Positions 19,515-26,971 of a stretch of 26,971 bases of DNA are shown piece after piece; positions within the stretch are counted from its first letter, which is position 1; every line of letters starts with the position of its first letter. Location: IMG/VR virus record IMGVR_UViG_3300042935_000617, positions 1-26,971 of that record; one strand, written 5' to 3'. A model generated the notes under the pieces. That model was not told where the DNA came from and searched no databases. It saw only the letters and a program-made list of their open reading frames with translations. The DNA comes from a virus. The position numbers and the translations under genes are program-made.

Positions 19515-20702
19515 TTAAATAAAGTTTTTAGTTGAAGCTAAATAAATTGTTGAGTTATTATAAGATACTAAAGATAAAACATCAACACTTGTTGTTGTAG
19601 TTGGAACATATATTGAACCAGCTGGTTGTTTAACTGAACCTGGAAAAGATACTGTTGCCGAACCTGTTGTATTAACTAATATTGTTACCGTATTTCCTGC
19701 TTTAATATTTGTTGGATTAATAAATGTATTTGAACCTGCTACTAATTGTAAAGTATAGAACGTTCCTCTTGAAAAATCTAAAGAAGCTGTATTTGAACTT
19801 ATTGTTAAAACATTTACATTTCCTTGAACAGAACCAGTTATAAATGTAGAACCACTAACATTTAATGAACCAGTAACACCAACATTATTAGTTGTATTCC
19901 AAACTGAACCAGTTAACGCAAATAAAGAATCACCACTTGTTCCTGAACTTCCATTAGTTCCTGATGAACCATTCGTTCCACTTGTTCCATTAGAACCACT
20001 AGTCCCTGAAGAACCGTCGGAACCTGACGAACCATTTGTACCATTAGAACCACTTGTCCCACTACTTCCATTACTACCTGATGTTCCACTACTTCCATTT
20101 GTTCCATTAGAACCTGATGTTCCACTACTTCCATTACTACCTGATGTTCCACTACTTCCATTTGTTCCATTAGAACCTGATGTTCCACTACTTCCATTAC
20201 TACCACTTGTTCCTGAAGAACCATTTGTTCCATTAGAACCTGATGTTCCACTACTTCCATTACTACCACTTGTTCCTGAAGAACCATTTGTTCCATTAGA
20301 ACCTGATGTTCCACTACTTCCATTTGTTCCATTAGAACCAGATGTACCTGAACTTCCATTTGTTCCATTAGAACCTGATGTACCTGAACTTCCATTTGTT
20401 CCATTAGAACCTGATGTTCCTGATGAACCATTTGTTCCATTACTACCAGATGTACCTGATGAACCTGAACTACCGTTTGTTCCATTACTACCACTAGTTC
20501 CTGAAGATCCGTTAGAACCTGATGTTCCTGATGAACCATTGGTTCCATTAGAACCTGACGTACCTGATGTTCCTGAAGAACCAATTAATGTTTCTTTTGT
20601 TACTTTAAAAGTGGTTGTTTCACCACTATTATTCATTACCAAATATACACCTGTTGTATTTCCTGTATAGAGTGGTAGACCTGATATTTTTACTTGTGAC
20701 AT
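19515..20702 (-). CDS. Collagen-like tail fibre protein
   Basis: The protein has 395 residues. Residues 1-40 (VKISGLPLYTGNTTGVYLVMN...TFKVTKETLI) form a short attachment domain common at the start of Bacteroidota phage fibres. Residues 41-257 are an uninterrupted Gly-X-Y array with X/Y limited almost entirely to Ser, Thr and Asn (one Asp pair region near the end). The array contains no proline. Residues 258-395 form a beta-rich C-terminal domain (GSLNVSGSTFITGSVQGNVNVLTI, FYTLQLVAGSNTFINPTNI) that probably trimerises the fibre. It is a structural appendage for host contact. The stop lies one base before the start of the next fibre gene. Confidence 0.85.
   Translation of the reverse strand: MSQVKISGLPLYTGNTTGVYLVMNNSGETTTFKVTKETLIGSSGTSGTSGSNGTNGSSGTSGSNGSSGTSGSNGTNGSSGSSGTSGSNGTNGSSGTSGSNGTNGSSGTSGSNGTNGSSGTSGSNGTNGSSGTSGSNGTNGSSGTSGSNGSSGTSGSNGTNGSSGTSGSNGSSGTSGSNGTNGSSGTSGSNGSSGTSGSNGTNGSSGTSGSNGSSGTSGSNGTNGSSGSDGSSGTSGSNGTSGTNGSSGTNGSSGTSGDSLFALTGSVWNTTNNVGVTGSLNVSGSTFITGSVQGNVNVLTISSNTASLDFSRGTFYTLQLVAGSNTFINPTNIKAGNTVTILVNTTGSATVSFPGSVKQPAGSIYVPTTTTSVDVLSLVSYNNSTIYLASTKNFI
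19932..20582 (-). repeat. Collagen-like coding repeat array
   Basis: About 650 bases encode Gly-X-Y units in 36-base (GTNGSSGTSGSN) and 27-base (GSSGTSGSN-type) blocks. In part of the array (about 20080-20330) these combine into near-identical 63-base higher-order repeats in tandem. Copy number is likely to vary by slippage or recombination, and short-read assembly of this stretch may be unreliable. Confidence 0.85.
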
Positions 20703-20705
20703 GTT

Positions 20706-21164
20706 TTAAACTAAATTTTGTTGTATTATTATATTCAAATTATTTTCTGTTAATATATCTTCACTATCTTCTGTCATAAGATTATAAGCTAAACCATTTG
20801 TTGATGCATCAACTCTATATTCATAATTATAAGCATCAGCTACAGTTGTTGCGGTAAAAGTTAAATTAATTGGACTTAATGTACCTGAAATAGTTGATAT
20901 AAAAGTATCTCTTATACCATTATCACCACTTTGGTCATCAGTTGTATAATCTCTTCTTGTTGTTGATATTTGTTTATTTAAAAGTGATGGTAAGAAATTA
21001 ATTGTTATTGATACTACATCACCAGTGTTTACAAGTGTTGTATAAATTGTATCACTATCAATATATCTAATATATCTTTCCTGTCCTGCGACATTGATAA
21101 TTATATTATCAATTCCTAAATTGTCAATCTCCTCATTAAATGTTAAAAGTATACTACCTCTCAT
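20706..21164 (-). CDS. Tail-region structural protein, beta-rich, 152 residues
   Basis: The protein alternates short strands: GSILLTFNEEI, NIIINVAGQERYIRYI, TIYTTLVNTGDVVSITINFL. A polar loop (RDYTTDDQSGDNGIRDTF) is followed by PINLTFTATTVADAYNYEYRVDAS, which resembles an immunoglobulin/fibronectin-like strand pair. It sits between the large tail-tip protein and the collagen-like fibre, three bases from the latter, so it is likely a virion component linking or decorating fibres. No specific family is recognised. Confidence 0.7.
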   Translation of the reverse strand: MRGSILLTFNEEIDNLGIDNIIINVAGQERYIRYIDSDTIYTTLVNTGDVVSITINFLPSLLNKQISTTRRDYTTDDQSGDNGIRDTFISTISGTLSPINLTFTATTVADAYNYEYRVDASTNGLAYNLMTEDSEDILTENNLNIIIQQNLV

Positions 21165-21183
21165 AAATATTTATATATTTTAT

Positions 21184-24100
21184 TTAACACGGACTACCGC
21201 AAATTACATTATTCCAATCCGCTAAATCAGCAAATGGGTATCCATACCTTATTGTTGAACAATCAGCACAATCAGTTATAGTTTGTACACCTAATGATGT
21301 GAATTGTTTATATACTGTACCTGCTGCCGTATCATATTTTAACCATCCTGTATCTGTTATGTTTAAGGTTGTTCCTGTTGTATATGGTGAGACAGGTGTT
21401 GAACCTGGTGCTGGTGACAATGTTACACCATTAGAAGCACAATATCCTGAGAAAGTTGAACAATCAACTGCCACATTAAAGAATGCTTTATTACTAATTC
21501 CGTCATTTGAAAATACCCATATTAATTGTGAATTACTACTTTCAATTAATGATGGTTCTAAACTTAATCTATCAATAAATAAATTATTATTATCATCTTC
21601 ATACCACCAAAAATAACTTGGGTCATTGTATTCGTCTTCAGTAATTTCATTCATTGTATAAGACCATACACTACCAAAACCAGGATAATTATATGATGAG
21701 GTAATTCCACTAACACTTCCACCCAATGCACCAACCATGTAGTCATAAAATATAGACCAATAGTAATATGTTCTACGTATTGAATTAAGTTCTTCACCAT
21801 TACCTGTTGCTAATCTACCATCAGTATTTTCTTCAGGATTAAAGAATGTTCTGAATTTATAAACTTTAATACCGGCTTGATTACAATAAACATACTTGAA
21901 ATATCTTGTAGGATATTTTGAGACATTACTATTTGTTTGAACAAGTTCCACATTTGTAAGTTCAGGATTAGTTAAATCAAATCCTTCCAACTTATTAATA
22001 TAAAAATATTGTTCTTGTATTTTAATTAAATCATTTGACCTTAAGTTTTGAATATCAGATAGTTTTAAATTAAACTTACCTGTTAAAAATCTTGTATTTT
22101 TATTATATAAATTATCTACTCTATTTGAATAGAATAAATCATATGAGTCTTGGTCAGTATATGCGTTGAACGTAGGAATACCTAAACCAATATCATCAGG
22201 TTCCTGTGAGTTAAATAAAATACATATACTATCATTATTAATCTTATTACTGTCAGGATTACCATAAGGCATTGTGTGACTTATCACAGGATTAACAAGT
22301 GAACCTATTGCGTATGTATTACCATCAGGACCAGGTGAACCAGGATTCACACCTGTTGATGGTTGTATTCTAAAAAACATATTGTTAATTCTAAACGCAC
22401 TAACAAAGTTAAAACTCTCACCAACCGTATCTAAAAATGGAGATAAGTTCCCAAGATTATAAATCAGTCTTGGTTTTTGTTTAAGACCTGTATATTTCCA
22501 TCTAATAGTTTCTGAAGCACCTGAAGTTTCAGGATTTGAAGATGCAGCATAGTTAATACCTAATGGTATACCTATGTTATCATCCCACTTACGAATTACT
22601 TCAGGTGAAAAGATTGTATCAATCTTTTTTGTTTGTGATTTAAAATCTGTTGGGTTATAGACAATATTCTGTCCGTATATTAATTTGTTTCTATCTTTAT
22701 ATGTCTTGTTCGCCTCATCACCATCTTCTTGATCTGTAAGAATTAATTCACTCTCAATAAAGTTAAGTGCTGGTTGTACCGTAAATCCTTTATCAAAAGA
22801 TAACTTATCTGTCCAATCATATATAACACCTGTACCAATATAATAATCATATGGTTCTATAATTAATTGATTTGGAACATCAGGGTCAGGAATAAGAACA
22901 AGGTTAAATTTTTTAGCAATTGAACTAATAATATCAATCTGTTTAATGTTAGTATCTATTACCAAACTAAAATCTACATACGTACCTTCTGTGAATAGAA
23001 CGTTTGTATTAGGAGGTAATGGTGTGTAAGCTAATGGCGCAGAAGATACTCCAACATTTGTTTGAGATAAGTTAACACCAAAATTTTGTATAAGTTCTAA
23101 TACACAACTACCTCCACCACAATCTACGAATTGATTACTTATCCAAGAATAAGTTGTTCCTGTTGTATTTGGTGGAATTGTTAAATTTACTGTATATGGA
23201 GTTGAACCACCATAACAAGGAAATAGTTCAAAATCTAATCCAACATTAATTTGGTTAGCTGATAATGCTGGTATACCTGTACCTTTCTTGACAACATATA
23301 TTGTATATGTTCTTGTTGTTCTAATATTAGGACTACCTAAACAAGTTATAGTATCGTCAACAAATGTTTCTATCAATAATATATCAACACCTTCTAATGG
23401 TATTGTCTGTGGTACTGGTGTTCTATAACCGAATTTAGTACCATCAAATGAATAGTAACCATACATGTATAATAACTTAAACCAAGGACTTTCAAAGAAA
23501 CTTGATTTAATTGTATATCCATAGTTTTTAAACATCAAATTAATCAACGCATACATGTTAAGTGATGGTTTTAATTGATTGTCTAATATTGGATTTAATG
23601 GTGAGTTAATTCTATAATCTGCACTTAAACCATTTGCACTAGCGTATGCCGCATATGTTGCGTATGTACCAATTTCATTTGTTGATGTATATAATCTAGT
23701 TTGATTTGTTACTGTACCACCACTTAAATTTACTGTGTTACCAGTGTATTCATATCCACTATGAACAATAGGATACATCCATAATGATGGTATAACTCTA
23801 CCATTCTGTATAGTATTTTGTGACCAAGTGGATGCGACATTATACACATTGAAATAGTGATTGAAATGCCAATCCATATCATTAAAATCCAAGTCCTTTA
23901 ATAGGTTGTTTCCCATTTGACCATATAGGTCCGCTACTGTTGAATATAAAGTCACATCATACTCAACCTTTGAATCAAGTACAGATACCTTATTTAACCT
24001 CATATAACCCGTGAAATACTTCTGGTCATTCATTAGTACATCTATGTTAACACGTCTCGTTACATCAAAGTATAATGAATTTGTATCCACATTAAAATAA

Positions 24101-24723
24101 CTCTCAAAGAAAGCATTGTTCTTCTTTGAACCAGGTAAAGCTAACCCAACAGAATAGTCAGAGTTTCTTTTACCAATATCCTGAAGTTCAGCAAATGATT
24201 TGTTTAATTTAAGTGGTATATCTGTATATAAATCTAAAGTGTCATAACTTAATACTTCACTAAATTCTGTTTCTTCATCGGGTGTAAGATAGAAATTAAA
24301 TGTTGCACCTGTTGGTATAGATATACCAGCATTTATATACAATTGGTCACCATCATAAACCTTAAATATATTAACTAAATCAGATTGACCATATTCATTA
24401 AATCCACCCATACCTTGTATGGTACCATCGGGTTTTGTAACGATTATACTAAATCTATAAGATTGATATATCGTACTAATAGAACCAGAATATGCACTCA
24501 TATCAACATTATAATAAAAGGTTCCTGTTCCACCACTAACTATTGTTGAAAACTGCCAAATATTTGCGTTAGTTACACCAGTGTATGGTGATGTTTCCGT
24601 ACCACTACCTCCATATGTAAGACCACTAGTTGAAACTACAGATAACGATGTGGAACCTGTAACTTCAATACCTGATGGTATGTTTGTTTGTACTCTTAAT
24701 ACTGTTTGTTGTTGTTGTGCCAT
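21184..24723 (-). CDS. Large tail-tip/hub protein candidate
   Basis: At 1179 residues this is the largest product in the window. After a Ser/Thr/Gly-rich N terminus (1-110) comes a segment (about 165-290) typical of Bacteroidota phage tail proteins: DIPLKLNKSFAELQDIGKRN, then ALPGSKKNNAFFESYF, VDVLMNDQKYF-like strands and YDVTLYSTVADLYGQMGNNLLKDLDF. A tail-hub role at the end of the tube is likely. Around residues 590-720 it has a further domain (IDIISSIAKKFNLVLIPDPDVPNQLIIEPYD). The C terminus carries paired cysteines (DCSTFSGYC, TDCADCSTIR) and ends CGSPC. It is one base from the upstream 537-residue gene and probably anchors the fibres encoded downstream. Confidence 0.72.
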   Translation of the reverse strand: MAQQQQTVLRVQTNIPSGIEVTGSTSLSVVSTSGLTYGGSGTETSPYTGVTNANIWQFSTIVSGGTGTFYYNVDMSAYSGSISTIYQSYRFSIIVTKPDGTIQGMGGFNEYGQSDLVNIFKVYDGDQLYINAGISIPTGATFNFYLTPDEETEFSEVLSYDTLDLYTDIPLKLNKSFAELQDIGKRNSDYSVGLALPGSKKNNAFFESYFNVDTNSLYFDVTRRVNIDVLMNDQKYFTGYMRLNKVSVLDSKVEYDVTLYSTVADLYGQMGNNLLKDLDFNDMDWHFNHYFNVYNVASTWSQNTIQNGRVIPSLWMYPIVHSGYEYTGNTVNLSGGTVTNQTRLYTSTNEIGTYATYAAYASANGLSADYRINSPLNPILDNQLKPSLNMYALINLMFKNYGYTIKSSFFESPWFKLLYMYGYYSFDGTKFGYRTPVPQTIPLEGVDILLIETFVDDTITCLGSPNIRTTRTYTIYVVKKGTGIPALSANQINVGLDFELFPCYGGSTPYTVNLTIPPNTTGTTYSWISNQFVDCGGGSCVLELIQNFGVNLSQTNVGVSSAPLAYTPLPPNTNVLFTEGTYVDFSLVIDTNIKQIDIISSIAKKFNLVLIPDPDVPNQLIIEPYDYYIGTGVIYDWTDKLSFDKGFTVQPALNFIESELILTDQEDGDEANKTYKDRNKLIYGQNIVYNPTDFKSQTKKIDTIFSPEVIRKWDDNIGIPLGINYAASSNPETSGASETIRWKYTGLKQKPRLIYNLGNLSPFLDTVGESFNFVSAFRINNMFFRIQPSTGVNPGSPGPDGNTYAIGSLVNPVISHTMPYGNPDSNKINNDSICILFNSQEPDDIGLGIPTFNAYTDQDSYDLFYSNRVDNLYNKNTRFLTGKFNLKLSDIQNLRSNDLIKIQEQYFYINKLEGFDLTNPELTNVELVQTNSNVSKYPTRYFKYVYCNQAGIKVYKFRTFFNPEENTDGRLATGNGEELNSIRRTYYYWSIFYDYMVGALGGSVSGITSSYNYPGFGSVWSYTMNEITEDEYNDPSYFWWYEDDNNNLFIDRLSLEPSLIESSNSQLIWVFSNDGISNKAFFNVAVDCSTFSGYCASNGVTLSPAPGSTPVSPYTTGTTLNITDTGWLKYDTAAGTVYKQFTSLGVQTITDCADCSTIRYGYPFADLADWNNVICGSPC

Positions 24724-24724
24724 A

Positions 24725-26338
24725 TTAGAAACCTTTACTTACAAAGTACCCATCTGCGTACTTACAAGTTATTCTATACTTGTTTAATTTTTGGTGTTTT
24801 TTTGTTATTGTCTCTACCTCTGTTGATAATATCTGTATAGGTCTTAAATCTTTATATATATAATCTTGTCTATCCAATGGTGATATATAATCTTCTTTCA
24901 TTTCATATACCTGTGGTGACATAAATAATTGTTCTAACCAATTACCATATTGTACATTCAAATAATCACTCTCTATCACAAACTCTCTCTGTACATTTGT
25001 ATCAAACGTCTTAACGGTTCTACCTACATTTCTATCAGGTGATTGTTGAGATGTTGAATAATATCTATTGTCATAACTCTGTCTACTTATCTTCTTCGTA
25101 TCTTGTCTATATGATGTAAATGTATAATAGTCATATCCACCTCTTTCATTTAACCATGCAAGTCGTGTGTCCTCAGGTTCACAGTTATCATATAGATAAA
25201 AGTAGAAACATTCAGATGACGGTCCAACAGGTCCTATATTAACTCTTTCAGTATTCATATTTGTTGGATATGAATAATATATCTGTACAGTGTAATAAGC
25301 AAAAAGTGAAAAATCAAAAGTACCAAATATGTTTGTAATATCTTTTGGACCACATGGTAGTGCAAATATTCTTAATGTATCTGTATTACCTGTTGGTGAC
25401 GCAAATGTTGTACCACTAAAATTGATTTGTTGATTATATGCTGTTAATCTGTTATTATTTTCATCAAAAAATTCAACTACCATATAATCTGCTTCTATTA
25501 CTTGTCTATCTCCTGTCTGTCCGTTTAAGTAATATAATACATAATTTTCATCAGGTTGTATATACATAATACGAGGTGCATCAGTTAAAAATCTTGATGT
25601 TGTACTCATTTCAGGTACCGTTGGATAATCAAATAAATATTGAGACATTGGTGATAATAATCTGTAACTATCAACTGTATTGATTGTGAATCCTGTACCC
25701 ATTACAGTACCTAATTCTTGGTCAAAGTTTGATAATAGAAACTTATCTGTACCCATTTGGAAAGATCCACCAACATAGTTAAAGTAATTACCTGTGTTTG
25801 TAAATCCACTAGCGGTAAACCCTGTACTCGTTGCACAATATGGTATACTTGTATAATGGTTAAAATCATTATTTATACCTTGAAACGTGGATGTAGGTGT
25901 TGAACCTGTTAATGGTTCAAAAAATTGCGTTGTACCATTTGTATAGCTATACCCATATTTAACATTACCCTTAATTGAGTTTGGATATGGGTTATTTAAA
26001 TTAATCTTTTCATTCGTTGAATACCAATTGTTTAGATAATAATTGGTATAATGTTCTGATTTAACAAAGTTTGATAAGTAATCGTATGGTCTAATATTAA
26101 ACTTATAGGTATATGTATTACCTGATTGTCCCACATTATATGGAACAATAGACATTTTTCCAACTTTTGCATCGTCAGAAAATAAATCCACATTCAATTC
26201 TAATGATGACTCATATGACGTACCTGTTAAGACAACCTCATAGGTTCCTCCACGTTGATAAATCATGTCTGTTGATCTTCTTAATTGTGTATTGGAATTT
26301 AATCCATTACTATATAAACTCTGATAACCAAATCCCAT
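24725..26338 (-). CDS. Tail structural protein, 537 residues
   Basis: This is a beta-rich protein of a type found beside the large tail-tip protein in Bacteroidota phages. A central DTRLAWLNERGGYDYYTFTSYR (about 392-413) is the most recognisable signature. It is followed by EFVIESDYLNVQYGNWLEQLFMSPQVYEM (about 452-480) and a C-terminal ITKKHQKLNKYRITCKYADGYF strand set. The Tyr/Asn/Ser-rich first half is probably a globular beta domain. It may form part of the baseplate or distal tail ring. Its stop lies one base before the start of the 1179-residue gene. Confidence 0.68.
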   Translation of the reverse strand: MGFGYQSLYSNGLNSNTQLRRSTDMIYQRGGTYEVVLTGTSYESSLELNVDLFSDDAKVGKMSIVPYNVGQSGNTYTYKFNIRPYDYLSNFVKSEHYTNYYLNNWYSTNEKINLNNPYPNSIKGNVKYGYSYTNGTTQFFEPLTGSTPTSTFQGINNDFNHYTSIPYCATSTGFTASGFTNTGNYFNYVGGSFQMGTDKFLLSNFDQELGTVMGTGFTINTVDSYRLLSPMSQYLFDYPTVPEMSTTSRFLTDAPRIMYIQPDENYVLYYLNGQTGDRQVIEADYMVVEFFDENNNRLTAYNQQINFSGTTFASPTGNTDTLRIFALPCGPKDITNIFGTFDFSLFAYYTVQIYYSYPTNMNTERVNIGPVGPSSECFYFYLYDNCEPEDTRLAWLNERGGYDYYTFTSYRQDTKKISRQSYDNRYYSTSQQSPDRNVGRTVKTFDTNVQREFVIESDYLNVQYGNWLEQLFMSPQVYEMKEDYISPLDRQDYIYKDLRPIQILSTEVETITKKHQKLNKYRITCKYADGYFVSKGF

Positions 26339-26348
26339 AATTTTTATT

Positions 26349-26852
26349 TTATATTCCTTCTATTACGTTTATTAAATCTTCATAGGAAGCATCTCCCATT
26401 AATTCTACTATTCTTGGGTCATTCAATACTTTCTCCAATGATACATCTATAAAGTTTGACGGTCTAATTCCAAACTTTTTTATGTTAGTTTGTATTGCAA
26501 ATGCAAAACTTTTATCCGTCATGTATCTACCCTTTTTATCTCTACCTTTCAATCCTCTATCTTTAATCCATTTAATTAGTGAACCAACTGGTACAAACCC
26601 CTTACCAGGTCTTCTACCTGATTGAACAAATTGATAATATTGTTCCATTAAAACTTGAAAATAATAAGTCTCATAATTTCCATGTGGAGATTTTCTTTTA
26701 CCAACATCTACTTCAACACTTCTTGCTAATGTTCCTGAAGCAACTTTATTACCTACACCTCTATAATTAGCGAACCCAAATGGGTATCGTTTCTCATATA
26801 AAGATTGTCTTATAATATCTTCTAGTATAGGTGCTATTGATTCTAAATCCAT
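26349..26852 (-). CDS. HK97 gp10-like tail completion protein
   Basis: The protein has 167 residues. The signature YYQFVQSGRRPGKGFVPVGSLIKWIKDRGLKG (about 71-102), followed by SFAFAIQTNIKKFGIRPSNFIDVSL (about 114-138), is characteristic of HK97 gp10-type proteins, which cap the tail end that meets the head. N-terminal LARSVEVDV and YETYYFQVLM strands fit the fold. It starts as TAATG overlapping the stop of the upstream gene. In most phages this gene lies between head and tail genes; here it precedes the tail-tip genes in transcription, far from the portal. Confidence 0.78.
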   Translation of the reverse strand: MDLESIAPILEDIIRQSLYEKRYPFGFANYRGVGNKVASGTLARSVEVDVGKRKSPHGNYETYYFQVLMEQYYQFVQSGRRPGKGFVPVGSLIKWIKDRGLKGRDKKGRYMTDKSFAFAIQTNIKKFGIRPSNFIDVSLEKVLNDPRIVELMGDASYEDLINVIEGI

Positions 26853-26971
26853 TATCTAACTTGTTTTACAGTTGTTATGATTGATGGTGTTGCTGGTATA
26901 TTACCACTTGCAGCTTCATAATATAATTGTGCGTGACCATTAACATTCTGAAATACAATTTCATAATAGTC
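26852..26971 (-). CDS. C-terminal end of an upstream gene (runs off right edge)
   Basis: The last 39 codons of a minus-strand gene enter from the right edge: DYYEIVFQNVNGHAQLYYEA... ending TTVKQVR with TAA at 26852-26854. There is no methionine codon in this part, so the start is outside the window. The stop overlaps the next start as TAATG. The beta-like, polar sequence would suit a virion protein, but too little is visible for an assignment. Confidence 0.75.
   Translation of the reverse strand, partial: DYYEIVFQNVNGHAQLYYEAASGNIPATPSIITTVKQVR

Noticed and set aside
19913-20584. A 223-codon minus-strand frame inside the collagen-like gene
   Set aside because: It is a by-product of the repeated Gly-X-Y codons read in another frame. 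The composition (Val/Gln/Met/His only) is not protein-like.
16339-20702. A diversity-generating retroelement acting on the fibre genes
   Set aside because: No reverse transcriptase or template/variable repeat pair was seen. The repeats present are codon-level linkers and collagen units. Genes outside the window cannot be excluded.
1-26971. Integrated prophage with attachment sites
   Set aside because: No integrase, repressor/cro pair, tRNA end or flanking bacterial gene is visible. The window looks wholly phage.

Overview
The window is part of the genome of a tailed double-stranded DNA phage, very probably one infecting a member of the Bacteroidota. The DNA is strongly AT-rich. Start codons lack Shine-Dalgarno sequences. 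Candidate promoters follow the Bacteroidota layout (TTTG, about 20 bases, TAnnTTT). Several proteins belong to families typical of Bacteroidota phages: an XkdF-type protease split by insertions, 'DG' scaffold repeats, proline-free Gly-Thr-Ser collagen-like fibres, and PTPTP-linked fibre domains. No integrase, repressor, tRNA, CRISPR array or transposon was seen. The recognisable parts (portal, HK97-type capsid, tape measure, no sheath) fit a siphovirus-like particle.

Layout. (1) Positions 1-4375, minus strand: a tightly overlapping packaging/regulatory operon. It encodes a zinc-ribbon/HTH protein, a sigma-factor-like protein, small unknowns, the small terminase, two DNA methyltransferase-like proteins and the start of the large terminase, which runs off the left edge. 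(2) 4376-5075: a regulatory region with one 71-residue gene, promoters, a strong terminator just ahead of the packaging operon, a C7/G7 tract and inverted repeats. (3) 5076-6216, plus strand: four small, probably early genes. (4) 6217-6411: a promoter, a structured segment that may be a small RNA or a very small membrane-peptide gene, and back-to-back terminators facing opposite ways. (5) 6444-26971, minus strand: the virion-structure region.

In transcription order (right to left) the structural region encodes a gp10-like tail completion protein, two large tail proteins, fibre proteins (Ig-like, collagen-like, delta-60 propeller, PT-linked), a 56-residue protein, the tape measure, an 813-residue mosaic prohead protease, scaffold, major capsid protein, a tube-like structural protein, a small beta protein, portal, head-tail connector, a membrane coiled-coil protein and a 73-residue protein. 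This is the usual head-to-tail map order but transcribed backwards.

The most interesting points are the probable terminator-controlled leader of the packaging operon; two promoter-like classes (TTTG-N20-TATATTTA, and TATATTTATAGGTA without a -33 box) in a phage with its own sigma-like protein; the candidate small RNA; the mosaic protease; and the methyltransferase pair nested between the two terminase genes. All functional calls come from reading the sequence and recalling families. No database search was run.
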